From: Opitutaceae bacterium | GTDB lineage: Bacteria; Verrucomicrobiota; Verrucomicrobiia; Opitutales; Opitutaceae | NCBI GenBank assembly: GCA_016711225.1 | Contig: JADJTK010000007.1 | Coordinates: 1-64,000, forward strand | DNA length: 64,000 nucleotides | Reading direction: 5' to 3' | Made by a program: the position numbers and the translations under genes | Part shown: positions 55,063 through 64,000 of the stretch, piece after piece | Position numbering within the stretch: the stretch's first letter is position 1 | Layout: the number at the start of each line of letters is the position of its first letter | The notes under the pieces: generated by a model | Told to the model about the DNA's origin: nothing | Database searches by the model: none | What the model saw: the letters and a program-made list of their open reading frames with translations, nothing else

Positions 55063-56007
55063 ATGGTTTCGCTCCCCCGCCCCCTCGCCCTCGCCGGCTT
55101 CGCCCTCGGCGTCGCCTTCGCCCTGCCCCTCGCGGCCGCCGACCAGCCCGCGTCCGGCAGTTCTGTCGACGATCAGGATGCCGTGAGCCTGCGCGGCATC
55201 TTCGATTTCCAGCTCCCCAAGATCCTCTGGCCAAAGTCGCTGCGCTTCACGCTCAACCCGCTCTTCGGCGACCTGGCGCACAAGGACTCCGTGCGTATCC
55301 GCACCGGAGTGCGCTACGCCTTCACCCGGCACTTCGAGGCCAGCGCGGAGGTCCTGCCCTACCTCGACAATTTCGGCGGCGAGGGCGGCGGCGCCGGCAT
55401 CGCCGAATACCGGCTCGGCACCAAGTTCGCCTGGCACACCCTGCTCTCGCCCTACGTGGATACAGCGATGGGCGCCACCATCGTGCTGCCGGCGCCGGGG
55501 GCGCCCGAGGAGCTCAGCCTGGGCACCACCCGGTTCAATCCCTACCTCGTGTTCTCCCGCGATTGGACGCCGTTCCACGGATTCACCACCTTCCTCAACC
55601 TCGGCTACGAGGTCTTCGACCACGACCCCAAACCTGGCCTCATCGCCGACTACCGGCCGGCGCGCGACAACCTCAGCATCACCCCCGGCGTCGTGCTCCA
55701 CCGCGCGCCCTGGCACTACACTTTCGCCACCTCCCTGCGCACCACGGCGCCCGCAGGGGAGAGCCATGAGTATCTCAGCGTGCTGCCCTCGGTGAGCTAC
55801 GAAATCCCTCCTAAACTGATGCTCCGCCTGCCCGGCCGCCTGGTCGTGGGCGCCGGTTACGAGGCCATCTTCTTCGGCGACGACACCGAGCATCGCGTCA
55901 CCACCCGCATCCGCTGGGATATCGACTGGCGCAAGGCCGCCCGCGACCTGGGCGACAACGTCCGCAACCACCTGTCCTGGAACCGCACTTCGCAGCCGAC
56001 GCCCTAG
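55063..56007 (+). CDS. Outer-membrane beta-barrel-like protein
   Basis: A 314-residue exported protein. ATG 55063 gives a signal peptide (LALAGFALGVAFALPLAAAD). The mature part is made of alternating amphipathic beta strands with aromatic girdles (RTGVRYAFTRHFEASAEVLP; YVDTAMGATIVLPAPGAPEE; GFTTFLNLGYEVFDHDPKPG) and a C-terminal strand pair ending near RVTTRIRWDIDWRK. Likely an outer-membrane barrel of unknown cargo. Confidence 0.7.
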   Translation: MVSLPRPLALAGFALGVAFALPLAAADQPASGSSVDDQDAVSLRGIFDFQLPKILWPKSLRFTLNPLFGDLAHKDSVRIRTGVRYAFTRHFEASAEVLPYLDNFGGEGGGAGIAEYRLGTKFAWHTLLSPYVDTAMGATIVLPAPGAPEELSLGTTRFNPYLVFSRDWTPFHGFTTFLNLGYEVFDHDPKPGLIADYRPARDNLSITPGVVLHRAPWHYTFATSLRTTAPAGESHEYLSVLPSVSYEIPPKLMLRLPGRLVVGAGYEAIFFGDDTEHRVTTRIRWDIDWRKAARDLGDNVRNHLSWNRTSQPTP

Positions 56008-56025
56008 GCGGCCGCCGCCTGCCCT

Positions 56026-56691
56026 CTACACCAGCGGCACAAAGCGTACCGGGATCAATTCCTCGTCGCGCAGGCAACCGTCCGCCTCGCGGGTGAAACG
56101 GTGCAACCACTGCAGTGGCCGCCCGCCCAACGGAATCACCAGGCGCCCGCCCGGCGCCAACTGCGCGCCCAAAGCGGCCGGCAACCGGTCGGGCGCCGCC
56201 GTAACCAGGATACCATCAAAGGGGCCGGTCCGCCCAGCCCTCCCGGCCGTCGCCCACCCGCAGGGCGACCTGGTCATCCCCAGTGCCGCCAACCGGGCAC
56301 CGGCCGTCCGCGCCAGCCCCTCCACCCGTTCAACGGTGCACACTTCTCGTACCAAAGCGGCCAACACCGCAGTCTGGTAGCCACACCCTGTGCCGATCTC
56401 GAGCACCCGATCTGTCGGTCGCAAGCCAAGCAGCTCCGTCATCAACGCCACAATATAGGGCTGGGAGATCGTCTGCCCGTGCCCGATCGGGAGGGGGCAA
56501 TCCGCATAGGCCTCAGCCTGCACCCCCTCCGGCACGAACCGGTGGCGGGGCACCGTCGCCATCGCGGCCAACACCCGCGCATCGCGGATGTCCCGGACCT
56601 GCAGTTGCTCGGCCACCATCGCCGCGCGCTCCGCCCCTCGATCCGCCGCCGGATCGAGGGCCTCCGGACTCGGGCTTAGCCACGCTGCCAT
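56026..56691 (-). CDS. pcm: Protein-L-isoaspartate O-methyltransferase (two compensating frameshifts)
   Basis: A 221-residue methyltransferase repairing isoaspartyl residues. ATG 56691 has AGGTG upstream. Motifs VPRHRFVPEGVQAEAYADCP, LPIGHGQTISQPYIVALMTE and the SAM motif VLEIGTGCGYQTAVLAALVR are canonical PCMT. Between about 56280 and 56225 the printed frame reads TRSPCGWATAGRAGRTG; the next frame reads DDQVALRVGDGREGW, the conserved sequence. Two opposite single-base errors therefore cancel and only ~18 residues are garbled. Confidence 0.9.
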   Translation of the reverse strand: MAAWLSPSPEALDPAADRGAERAAMVAEQLQVRDIRDARVLAAMATVPRHRFVPEGVQAEAYADCPLPIGHGQTISQPYIVALMTELLGLRPTDRVLEIGTGCGYQTAVLAALVREVCTVERVEGLARTAGARLAALGMTRSPCGWATAGRAGRTGPFDGILVTAAPDRLPAALGAQLAPGGRLVIPLGGRPLQWLHRFTREADGCLRDEELIPVRFVPLV

Positions 56692-56905
56692 GGCGCACCT
56701 CCTTTGGCGGAAACTACGCATCCCCTCCCCGTCGGCGAACGACACGATAGCGACGCCCCTCCTCCCGCGCCACCGGGTCGCGACCCAGGCCGCACATTTG
56801 TCTTAGGTCGGGCCGGCATCGGCCGATTGGCATTCCGACCAGGATGCAGCGCTGCCCGGTGCAGGACCGCCCCTCCCCCTCACGTTGCGACCGCCGGTTT
56901 CACCC

Positions 56906-57442
56906 ATGCAAGACACCACTTTTCCCGACATCGAGACGCTGACGAAGCTGCTTGAGAACGCCATGCTGCGAGTCATGCAGACCACCGCACACATGACCGC
57001 GAAGTTCCTGCGGCGTCTGCCCACTGCGGAGGCCGACGGCACCCCGTTCTACGCCGCCGGATCCATCGACCCGCTCATCGTCGGCTCGGTCGGCTTCACC
57101 GGGGAGGCCAACGGAATGGTCTACCTGTATATGGAGATGGAACTCGCTTCTCAGATCGCCGCTGGCATCACCGGCATGACCGCCGCCGAAATCCTCCATC
57201 CGGACAACAACGACATCGTCAAGGACGTGGTCGGTGAGATCACCAACATGACCGTCGGGACCTTCAAAAACGGCATCTGCGACCTCGGCTTCCAGTGCAA
57301 GGTCACCCTGCCCACCGTGCTCCGCGGTTCGCAGCTCCAAGTCGGCACGGTCACCGGTGCCCAGCGCTGGACGTTCGCTTTCGAGGTGCTGGGTCGGCCG
57401 TTGATTGCCGATCTCTTCATCCAGGAAGACAAGGGCAACTGA
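56906..57442 (+). CDS. CheX-type chemotaxis phosphatase
   Basis: A 178-residue protein from ATG 56906. The CheC/CheX-family core GSVGFTGEANGMVYLYMEME and the phosphatase signature Glu-x-x-Asn in VVGEITNMTVGTFKN are present, with one such site as in CheX. It would dephosphorylate CheY-P. A single gene, not in an operon with other che genes here. Confidence 0.82.
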   Translation: MQDTTFPDIETLTKLLENAMLRVMQTTAHMTAKFLRRLPTAEADGTPFYAAGSIDPLIVGSVGFTGEANGMVYLYMEMELASQIAAGITGMTAAEILHPDNNDIVKDVVGEITNMTVGTFKNGICDLGFQCKVTLPTVLRGSQLQVGTVTGAQRWTFAFEVLGRPLIADLFIQEDKGN

Positions 57443-58116
57443 GTCGATCGACGCGTTGCCGTATTCAATCGGTCCGGGGTATCGTCCCCGGCCTTTTTCG
57501 TGCCTTCACTGCGGCACCACCTCCTCGTGCCGTAGCGACGTTCGCCAGAACGTCGTCTTCTGAGCCGACGCTGGTCACCGCCAAGCCTCCAGCCGCTGCA
57601 CTGCAACAGCTGCCTGCATTATAAAAACGGCACGGAGGCCCGTATTCGACGTCGCACCCAACAGGCCGCCCAACGGCCGGCGCAGACACCCAACGGGCGG
57701 CGCGAATGCCGCCCGGCCCCAAATTGTCCTGTATGGGCGCCGCATGCGACGCCCTTGTGGGCCTCAGCGCCTGCCGGGCGGGCTGCCCGTGCGCACCTGG
57801 TAGCCGCGCCCAAAGGCCCAATTGCGGGCCGCCTTGCGCGAGTTGAAAACGATGGGGGTAAGCTGATGGGAATCGGCGGCGCTGACCAACCGGAAGTGTC
57901 CATCGGCGTTCGGCGAGATTGTTGCCTCGCGAGTGGGGATTGACGACATGGAGTCCATCAATTGGAGGCATCGGTCGCAGCGAGGAGCCCCTTGAAGCGA
58001 AACGACCCTATTGAGGCAACGATCCCTACTCCGGCCTTCGGCCTTCGTCCCCCTTACGCCGGAGAATTCCCTTTGCCTGTGCCCGCCGTCCCCGCCACCG
58101 TGCCGCCTTCGCTCCG
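57443..58116. other. Intergenic region with one small candidate gene
   Basis: About 670 bp between cheX and nadC. It holds a GTAGCGACGTTCGCCAGAACGTC hairpin near 57530 and one candidate small gene at 57764-57961 (minus). The rest is spacer with no gene I can support. Confidence 0.5.
57764..57961 (-). CDS. Possible small protein, 65 aa
   Basis: Frame MMDSMSSIPTREATISPNAD, then a plausible globular part GHFRLVSAADSHQLTPIVFN and a basic tail. Start could be the internal ATG four codons on. Weak evidence: length and composition only. Confidence 0.35.
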   Translation of the reverse strand: MMDSMSSIPTREATISPNADGHFRLVSAADSHQLTPIVFNSRKAARNWAFGRGYQVRTGSPPGRR

Positions 58117-59064
58117 ATGCCTCGCCTTACTCGCGCCCGCCTCCTCGCCCATCTCCATCACCGCGTCCGCTGGACCGATCTCGACCCGGCCCACCTGCGC
58201 CGCCTCGTGGCCGCCGCCCGCGACGAGGACCTCGCCGGCGCCGGCCTCGCGCACCGCCCTACCCGTACCGGAGATGTTACGACAGAGGGCCAGGGCCTCA
58301 CCGGCCGCGGCACTGCCGCCCTGGTGTCCCGCGAGGAGTTGGTCGTCTGCGGCCTGGGGCTGGTTGCCCCCGTGCTCGCCGCCTACGGCCGCGGCGTCAC
58401 CGTGAACGCACTGGTGCAGGACGGCGATGTTGTCCCCGCCGGCACCCTGCTCGCTGTGCTCTCGGGCCCCTCGCGCCTGCTGCTGCCGGCCGAGCGGGTG
58501 CTGCTCAACTTCCTCCAGCGCCTCTCCGGCATCGCCACCACCACGCGCCGCCATGTGCTTGCGCTGGGCCCCACCCGCACCCGCCTCCTTGATACACGCA
58601 AGACCACCCCGGGCTGGCGCATGCTCGAGAAGTACGCGGTCGCCTGCGGCGGCTCCGACAACCACCGCCTCGGCCTCTTCGACCGGGTGATGCTCAAGGA
58701 CAACCACCTCGCCGCCGCCGGCGCCACCGCGGGGGAGCGCCTCGCCGCCGCCGTGCGCCGCGCCCGCGCCACCGCCCCCGAGCTGCCCATCGAAGTCGAG
58801 GTCGACGCCCTCACCCAGATCCCGCCCGTGCTTGAGGCCGGCGCCGACGTCATCCTGCTCGACAACTTCACCGTGCCGCAACTACGCCGCGCCGTGGCCC
58901 TGATCGACGGGCGCGCCTTCACCGAGGCCAGCGGCGGGGTCACCCTCACCAGCCTGCCCAAGCTGGCGCAACTGGGCCTCGACTTCATCTCCACCGGCGC
59001 GCTGGTGCACCACAGCGTGTGGGTCGACATCGGTCTAGACTGGCAGGAGGAGCCGCTGCGCTAA
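58117..59064 (+). CDS. nadC: Nicotinate-nucleotide diphosphorylase (carboxylating)
   Basis: A 315-residue quinolinate phosphoribosyltransferase. Diagnostic motifs: TGDVTTEGQGLTGRGTAALV, LLNFLQRLSGIATTTRRHVL, RLLDTRKTTPGWRMLEKYAV, GSDNHRLGLFDRVMLKDNHL and the C-terminal LGLDFISTGALVHH. It makes nicotinate mononucleotide from quinolinate and PRPP in de novo NAD synthesis. The biotin ligase gene follows after 13 bp. Confidence 0.95.
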   Translation: MPRLTRARLLAHLHHRVRWTDLDPAHLRRLVAAARDEDLAGAGLAHRPTRTGDVTTEGQGLTGRGTAALVSREELVVCGLGLVAPVLAAYGRGVTVNALVQDGDVVPAGTLLAVLSGPSRLLLPAERVLLNFLQRLSGIATTTRRHVLALGPTRTRLLDTRKTTPGWRMLEKYAVACGGSDNHRLGLFDRVMLKDNHLAAAGATAGERLAAAVRRARATAPELPIEVEVDALTQIPPVLEAGADVILLDNFTVPQLRRAVALIDGRAFTEASGGVTLTSLPKLAQLGLDFISTGALVHHSVWVDIGLDWQEEPLR

Positions 59065-59077
59065 GGTCCTCCGCCCC

Positions 59078-60080
59078 ATGCCCCGAGCCGTCCACCGCGC
59101 CGCCGATGTCAGCCCCTCGCACCCCTGCTGCGCGGAGTTCCTCGCAGCCGACGGCGGCTGCGTTTCCGGTGCCGCACTGGCCAAGGTCGTCGGCGTAAGC
59201 CGGGTGGCAGTCTGGGGGCACCTCCATCGGCTGGAAACGGAGGGGTTCCGTTTCACCGCCGAGCACAGCCGCGGCTACCGCCTGAGCGCCCAGCCGGCCG
59301 GCCTCAGCCCCGCACTGGTGCGCGCGCGGCTGCCGGCCGGCGCTCCCGCCACGTTCTTCCACGCCACGGTGGACAGCACCAACGAGGAGGCCGAGCGCCA
59401 GTTGCCGCCGGGCGCACCGCGCCCTTTGTCGTATTTTCCGCCGCGCAGAGCCAAGGGAGAGGCCGTTTCGGGCGCGTCTGGCACAGCCCGGCCGAAGGCA
59501 ATCTCTACCTCTCCTTCGCCTTCCGCCCCGAGCTGCCGCCGGAGCGCATGCACCTGTTCACTCTCTGGATGGGGCTCAATCTGTGCGAGCTGCTCGCCTC
59601 CTTCGCCGGCGTGGCCCCGGGCCTGAAATGGCCCAACGATCTCTACTACGGTGAGCGCAAGGTGGGCGGCATGCTCACCGAGGCGCGCATCGACGCCGAC
59701 CATACCCGCGACCTCGTCTTCGGCCTGGGCCTCAACGTCAACACGCCCGACTCCGCCTGGCCGCGCGAGATCGCCCCTCGGGCCACCACCCTCGCCCGCG
59801 AGGCCGGCCACCCGCTCGATCTCAACCAGCTCGCGGCCTCCATCGTCGGGCGCGTACTCGCTGCCTACGACCGTTTCCTCGCCCGTGCCCCGCTCGACGA
59901 GGTCGCGGATCTGTGGAGCCACCACGACATACTCGCCGGCCGGCGCATCACCGTGGTGCAGGGCAGCGCCACCCACACCGGCATCGCGCGGGGCATCGAC
60001 AACGAGGGGCACTGTTGCGTACCGAGGCCAGCCGCACCCTGCGTTTCCGCGCCGGCAAGAGTCACCCTGCGCAAGGGTAG
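59078..60080 (+). CDS. birA: Biotin-[acetyl-CoA-carboxylase] ligase (two frameshifts)
   Basis: ATG 59078, 13 bp after nadC. An N-terminal HTH (SGAALAKVVGVSRVAVWGHL) implies BirA-type repressor activity. The catalytic domain has ATVDSTNEEAERQ, the biotinyl-AMP loop SQGRGRFGRVWHSP and KWPNDLYYGERKVGGMLTEA. Losing one C in the CCC at 59422-59424 breaks the frame; a second break at the GGGG near 60007 separates GIDNEG from ALLRTEASRTLRFRAGK, which then stops at 60080. Joined, it is about 330 residues, normal for BirA. Confidence 0.85.
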
Positions 60081-60157
60081 CCCGGCGCCCTTCGCCCCGC
60101 CCCCATTTCCGGCTGGCGCCACAGCTCGGGGCGTTCAAACAACAGCCAACAATCACC

Positions 60158-60640
60158 ATGGCTAAAATCAGAAGTCGCCAAAGTCGCAGACATCCCTCCG
60201 CCAAGCCGAGCTCGGCCCGCCGTCATGCGGCGCCATCATCGAGCAGATCAACAAGATCACCGAGGACTCCGCCGTGGCGGACGAGGAGAAGCCGCCGGCG
60301 CAAAAAAAGCAGTTCGTCATCCTCGTCTCCGACCCCGATGGCCAGATGCCCGAGCAGGAGCTCGCCGGCTGGGTACTCCAGCTCCCGGAAGAGGCCAGCG
60401 TGCTCTCCGTGTTGGAACGCGTGCACAAGGCCACCTACGATTTCAACTCCACCCGCCGCGGCCTGAAGCTGCCGGCCGAGACGCTGAGCGAGGCCTTCGA
60501 GGCCGTCCCGGCCAAGAATTTCAAGGACGTCGAACTCTGGGTGAAGACCAAGCCCCGTGCTGGTCCTCACCACCGACAACAAGCTCCCCAAGGACGCCCC
60601 GGCCAAGGGTGAGCCGGGCACCGCTTGGCCTGTAGGCCAG
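60158..60640 (+). CDS. Hypothetical protein (frameshifted)
   Basis: A conserved-looking frame contains GAIIEQINKITEDSAVADEE, KKQFVILVSDPDGQMPEQEL and EASVLSVLERVHKATYDFNS, plus LPAETLSEAFEAVPAKNFKD, but the probable start ATG 60158 lies in another frame and the end (VLVLTTDNKLPKDAPAKGEP) in a third. At least two single-base shifts are needed, near 60165-60210 and about 60555. The 3' end is therefore uncertain. No family recognised. Confidence 0.5.
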
Positions 60641-60989
60641 GGCGCTGACCTGGCAGAACCTGAACCCGCATCGCAGACTGGCGTTGGCGGGTGGACCCGG
60701 TGTCCCCAATCGGGTCGTGGACTCGGCCCGCGGAAAGCGAGCGCTTACGCACCGAGACTCGGTCCGTCCCTGTCCGCGCGCGACCGCGTTGAGGTCTGTT
60801 TAGGCCGGAGACAAGGGGGCGAACGCGGTCCACCCCGACCACGCCCGTGCTTGGACCTAGCCACCTACCTACGCAGAACTGCCGCGGCTTGCTCGGGCCA
60901 CGTCACCGCCGTGGCCTACAGTTCGCAGGGGCCTGCATGCGAACCGCGCCTCCCCACCCCACCGCGGGAGCCATCATCACTGTCCCCGC
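60641..60989. other. Spacer with GACCGCGTT repeat
   Basis: About 350 bp with no supported gene, containing the GACCGCGTTGAG...GAACGCGGTC inverted pair (60782-60834). No promoter or terminator is clear. Confidence 0.4.
60782..60834 (+). repeat. GGACCGCGTT/AACGCGGTCC inverted repeat
   Basis: GACCGCGTT (from 60782) pairs with AACGCGGTC (ending 60831) across a ~30-bp spacer, and the right arm continues CACCCC. Members of the same family lie at 4225, 4472, 34039 and 61768. Confidence 0.65.
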
Positions 60990-61645
60990 CTACGGCAACC
61001 TGAGGCCGAATACTCCAGCGCTCAGGGAGCGCAAATCCGGGTACACCTCCGTGGCGCCGGCCGCGCGCAACGCGGCCTCGTCGTGGGTGCCGGTGGTCAC
61101 ACAAAAGCAGGGCATGCCCGCGTTGGCTGCGGTGGCCAGATCGAAGGGCGAGTCGCCCACCAGGCAGGTCGTGGCCGAATCGGCACCGAGCCGGTGCAGC
61201 GCCTCGCCGGTGAAGTCCGCGGCTGGCTTGCGCCACGGGCAGTCCCGCGCGCCCAGAACGAGGTCGAGCTGCGGCGCCAACCCGAGGTGGGCGAGAATGG
61301 CACGGGCGTGGTCGCCAATCTTGTTGGTGAGCACTCCGGTATGTATCCCCTGTGCCCGCAGCGCGGCGACGAGCTCCCGACCGCCCGCATAGACGGTCGG
61401 ATCCTCGAGCTGGATCTGCTCGGTATAGGCCACATGCAAGCGGCAAGCCTCGGCCACCAGTTCCGGGGCCACAAAGTGGCCCATCGCGTTCTCCAGCCCG
61501 CCGCCGACAGCGCGGCGCACTTGCTCGGCGCTGGGCGCAGGCAGACCGAACTGCGGAAGCGTATGGCAGTACGCGCGGTGGATCGTGGTGAACGCGTCCG
61601 CAACGTGCCGTCGAGATCGAAGAGAACGGTGCGAAAAATGGCCAT
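60990..61645 (-). CDS. HAD-family phosphatase, phosphoglycolate-phosphatase-like (one frameshift)
   Basis: ATG 61645 (MAIFRTVLFDLDGTL, HAD motif I) is followed by a one-base loss near 61606. The rest reads DAFTTIHRAYCHTLPQFGLP through GVLTNKIGDHARAILAHLGL (motif II), the Lys of PWRKPAADF and LVGDSPFDLATAANAGM (motif IV). About 218 residues. The helical cap type resembles Gph, which dephosphorylates 2-phosphoglycolate; other small phosphates are possible. Confidence 0.82.
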
Positions 61646-61975
61646 GCGCCGGACTTTCTCGGGGGGCGTGCACGCGAGGGCAACCGTCAAGCATGCGGAG
61701 CCGCCTCAGCCCAGACGGGATCACCAGCCTGCAGGCCAGTGCGGCAACCTTGGCGATGGGCCCCGAAGGTGGACCGCGTTGACCTCAACGCGGCCGGAAG
61801 CGGTCGAGGGCTCTGCCGCACGGCCAAACGTCCACCCGAAGACGGCTAGGCCACGACGCAATCCTTCGCCAACCACCGTACCACATCGAGCCACGCGGCC
61901 CCCCAGCGCCCTGCCCCAGTCTCCGATTTTGCATCGCCTCCTCGCCAGCCGTCGCCAGCGTGGCGGGTGCGCGCC
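61646..61975. other. Divergent spacer before mlaE
   Basis: Separates the leftward phosphatase gene from rightward mlaE. It contains the GGTGGACCGCGTTGACCTCA repeat at 61768-61794 and no gene. Confidence 0.45.
61768..61794 (+). repeat. GGACCGCGTTGA-CCTCAACGCGGCC hairpin
   Basis: Short-spacer version of the same family: ACCGCGTTGA followed by CCTCAACGCGG gives a near-continuous stem. Confidence 0.65.
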
Positions 61976-63091
61976 ATGCAAACCCAGCCCGCCACCGCCG
62001 CCACCCTGTCGGTCGAGGAGACCACCGAGGTCTGCCGCCTCACCGTGGGCGGCCGCTGGGAGCGAGCCGACCAGCGGCCCCAGTGGAGCCCGGCGCCCGG
62101 TGCCGCCTTCCGGCGGGTTGAGGTTGTGGTGACACCGCTCGAGCGCTGGGACGGCTCGCTAGTGATCTTCCTGGGCGAGGTGCGGCGGCTTTGCGAGAAA
62201 CGCGGGTGGCCGCTCGCGGTCCAGGGCCTACCGGCGGGGATCCCGCCCGCGCTGGTGCAAGTGCAGCCCCCCCCTGCGCGAACCAACGGATACACCTGGC
62301 CATGGCTGAGCGAAATCGGCCTGGCCACGCGCAAACTCGGCTACGACCTGCGCGACTACGCACGCTTCCTGGGCAATTGCACGATCGGTTTTGGACAACT
62401 GCTGCTCCGGCCGGCCCACTTTCGCTGGGTCGACTGTTTTGGGCAGATGCAGCAGTGCGGCGCCCTGGGCCTGCCGATCATCGGACTGATCAGCTTTCTC
62501 GTCGGCGTAATCATGGCCTACCAATCGGCGGTACTACTGCGCCAGTTCGGCGCCGACATCTACGTGGCCGACCTGGTCGGCCTGGGCGTGGTGCGCGAAA
62601 TGGGGCCGATGATGGCGGCGGTGGTGGTGGCCGGGCGCACCGGTGCGGCCTTCGCCGCCGAGATCGGCAACATGAAGGCCAACGAAGAGATCGACGCCTT
62701 GGAGACGCTGGGCCTGAGCCCGGTGCGCTTCCTGGTGCTCCCGCGGCTGCTCGCGCTGCAGCTGATGATGCCACTGCTGGCCCTCTACGCCAACGCCCTC
62801 GGCGTGCTCGGCGGCCTGCTGGTGGCCTGGGGCCTACTCGACCTGCCCCCCATCACCTACTGGATCGAGACCAAGGGCGTGCTCGATCTCTCTGACCTGG
62901 GCACCGGCCTGTTCAAGAGCGTGGTCTTCGGCGGGCTCATCGGCCTCGCCGGCTGCCTGCGCGGCTTGCAGGCCGACCGCAGCGCCGCCGGCGTGGGCAA
63001 GGCGGCCACCTCGGCCGTCGTCACCAGCATCCTGTGCGTCATCGTCGCCGACGCCGTGTTCGCCGTCGTCTTCAACATCCTCGGCCTCTGA
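61976..63091 (+). CDS. mlaE: MlaE-family ABC permease with N-terminal STAS-like domain
   Basis: A 371-residue protein from ATG 61976. The first ~105 residues (EVCRLTVGGRWERADQRPQW; GSLVIFLGEVRRLCEKRGWP) look like a fused STAS/MlaB-type domain. The permease part shows GLPIIGLISFLVGVIMAYQS, QFGADIYVADLVGLGVVREM and AGRTGAAFAAEIGNMKANEE, the MlaE signature. With MlaF and MlaD it moves phospholipid between membranes to keep outer-membrane asymmetry. Confidence 0.9.
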   Translation: MQTQPATAATLSVEETTEVCRLTVGGRWERADQRPQWSPAPGAAFRRVEVVVTPLERWDGSLVIFLGEVRRLCEKRGWPLAVQGLPAGIPPALVQVQPPPARTNGYTWPWLSEIGLATRKLGYDLRDYARFLGNCTIGFGQLLLRPAHFRWVDCFGQMQQCGALGLPIIGLISFLVGVIMAYQSAVLLRQFGADIYVADLVGLGVVREMGPMMAAVVVAGRTGAAFAAEIGNMKANEEIDALETLGLSPVRFLVLPRLLALQLMMPLLALYANALGVLGGLLVAWGLLDLPPITYWIETKGVLDLSDLGTGLFKSVVFGGLIGLAGCLRGLQADRSAAGVGKAATSAVVTSILCVIVADAVFAVVFNILGL

Positions 63092-63103
63092 GCTGACCAC
63101 GCC

Positions 63104-63886
63104 ATGGATACTAACGCCGCCGCCCCCGCCATCGACGTCCAGGGCCTGGAATGCCGCCAGGGCGAGCGCACGATCCTGCACGACGTCACCTTCTCGGTGG
63201 CGAAGGGTGAATTGTTCTTCGTCATCGGCGGCAGCGGTTGCGGCAAAAGCACGCTGCTCAAGCACCTCATCGGATTGCTGCCGGTGGCCGCCGGACGCAT
63301 CGCGTATTTCGGCCGCGATTTCACCACGGCCGGACCAGCGGCCCGACGCGAGATGCAGAAGAGTTTTGGCGTCTCCTACCAATACGGAGCGCTGTGGAGT
63401 TCGATGACACTGGCCGAAAACGTGGCGCTGCCGTTGCAGGAGCACACCACGCTCACCGCGGACGAGCGGCGCGAGATCGTGCGCTGGAAACTGGCCCAAG
63501 TCGGCCTTTCCGGTTCCGAAGATCAGTATCCCTCCGAGGTGAGCGGCGGGATGCGCAAACGCGCCGCCATCGCCCGCGCGCTCGCCCTCGACCCACAGAT
63601 CATCTTCTTCGACGAACCGGCCGCCGGGCTCGACCCGATCACCTCGCGTTCGCTCGACCGGCTCATCCTCGAGATCCGCGACAACCTCCACACCACCATG
63701 GTCATCGTCTCGCACGAGCTGCCGAGCATCCTCGGCATCGCCGACCGCGCCATCCTCCTGCACCGTGACGTGCAGGGCATCCTCGCCGAGGGTGCGCCCC
63801 GCCAGTTATTGGCCGAGTCGACCGACCCGCGCGTGCATGAGTTCCTGGCCCCCGAAGACGTCACCGCCGCCCCCCGATCCCCGTGA
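63104..63886 (+). CDS. mlaF: MlaF-type ABC transporter ATPase
   Basis: A 260-residue ATPase. Walker A GGSGCGKSTLLKHLIGLLPV, signature EVSGGMRKRAAIARALALDP, Walker B IIFFDEPAAGLDPITS and the switch His in IVSHELPS. EVSGGMRKR is typical of Mla/Mce ATPases. It lies 12 bp after mlaE and its stop overlaps the mlaD start (GTGA). Confidence 0.93.
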   Translation: MDTNAAAPAIDVQGLECRQGERTILHDVTFSVAKGELFFVIGGSGCGKSTLLKHLIGLLPVAAGRIAYFGRDFTTAGPAARREMQKSFGVSYQYGALWSSMTLAENVALPLQEHTTLTADERREIVRWKLAQVGLSGSEDQYPSEVSGGMRKRAAIARALALDPQIIFFDEPAAGLDPITSRSLDRLILEIRDNLHTTMVIVSHELPSILGIADRAILLHRDVQGILAEGAPRQLLAESTDPRVHEFLAPEDVTAAPRSP

Positions 63887-64000
63887 AATCCAAGCTCAGT
63901 CCCACCCTCATCGGAGTCTTTGTGATCGGCGGCGTCACGCTGCTGCTGGTCGCCGTGCTCGCCTTCGGCGGCTCGTCGCTCTTCACCAAGCCGCAGCGCT
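63883..64000 (+). CDS. mlaD: MlaD-type substrate-binding protein, N-terminus only
   Basis: GTG 63883 opens VKSKLSPTLIGVFVIGGVTL, then LLVAVLAFGGSSLF and runs off the right edge. A positively charged start plus one TM helix is the usual MlaD/MCE N-terminus. The 4-bp overlap with mlaF indicates co-translation. Confidence 0.8.
   Translation, partial: MKSKLSPTLIGVFVIGGVTLLLVAVLAFGGSSLFTKPQR

Overview
The window is about 64 kb of high-GC bacterial chromosome. Gene content and layout point to a flagellated Gram-negative bacterium, most plausibly an opitutaceous verrucomicrobium. The signs are a long leftward flagellar operon, outer-membrane and Mla functions, a choice-of-anchor-Q-type beta-helix protein, an ADOP-type orphan permease, a DUF2760/Hsp70 chaperone operon, and several dense families of small intergenic hairpin repeats. 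The taxonomic call is inference from gene content; no rRNA is present.

Layout. 1-3.9 kb: the broken 3' part of an AAA_13 (PrrC/RloC-like) ATPase, then a DUF4261-like protein and a small unknown protein. 3.9-4.6 kb: repeat-rich spacer. 4.6-9.9 kb (minus): DUF2760 protein, Hsp70, and a second Hsp70 with a long C-terminal extension. 10.2-14.7 kb (minus): a CheB-CheR-coiled coil-PAS fusion and a PAS/histidine kinase/receiver protein. 15.0-17.4 kb: FtsX/MacB-type permease. 18.0-19.3 kb: secreted beta-helix protein. 19.3-19.6 kb: 86-bp REP-like tandem units. 19.6-32.3 kb (minus): flagellar operon in the transcribed order flhF, small TM gene, fliA, motA, motB, small Cys-rich gene, flgF, flgG, flgA, flgH, flgI, flgJ, flgN-like, flgK, flgL, Sel1 gene. 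32.7-40.4 kb: surface-glycan type genes (DegT aminotransferase, NAD-dependent epimerase, flippase-like protein, methyltransferase, large membrane protein) plus a PIN toxin-antitoxin pair. 40.7-49 kb: signalling and housekeeping genes (STAS-like protein, TPR lipoprotein, PAS protein, RlmI-like methyltransferase, prfC). 49-53 kb (minus): NarL-type two-component pair, cheW, and a cnrYXH-like set (membrane protein, periplasmic metal sensor, ECF sigma). 53-54.3 kb: small genes and terminators beside tRNA-Leu(CAG). 54.6-64 kb: beta-barrel protein, pcm, cheX, nadC-birA, a HAD phosphatase and the start of mlaEFD.

Flagellar, motor, FliA, CheW, CheX and CheB/CheR genes together imply chemotactic swimming. 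The basal-body rod, hook, export and switch genes are not here.

A caution for every reader: at least fifteen otherwise well-conserved genes carry single-base frameshifts, several exactly at G, C or T runs. The simplest reading is residual sequencing or assembly error, so I treat most of these as intact genes with errors. Their joined coordinates are approximate at the breakpoints.
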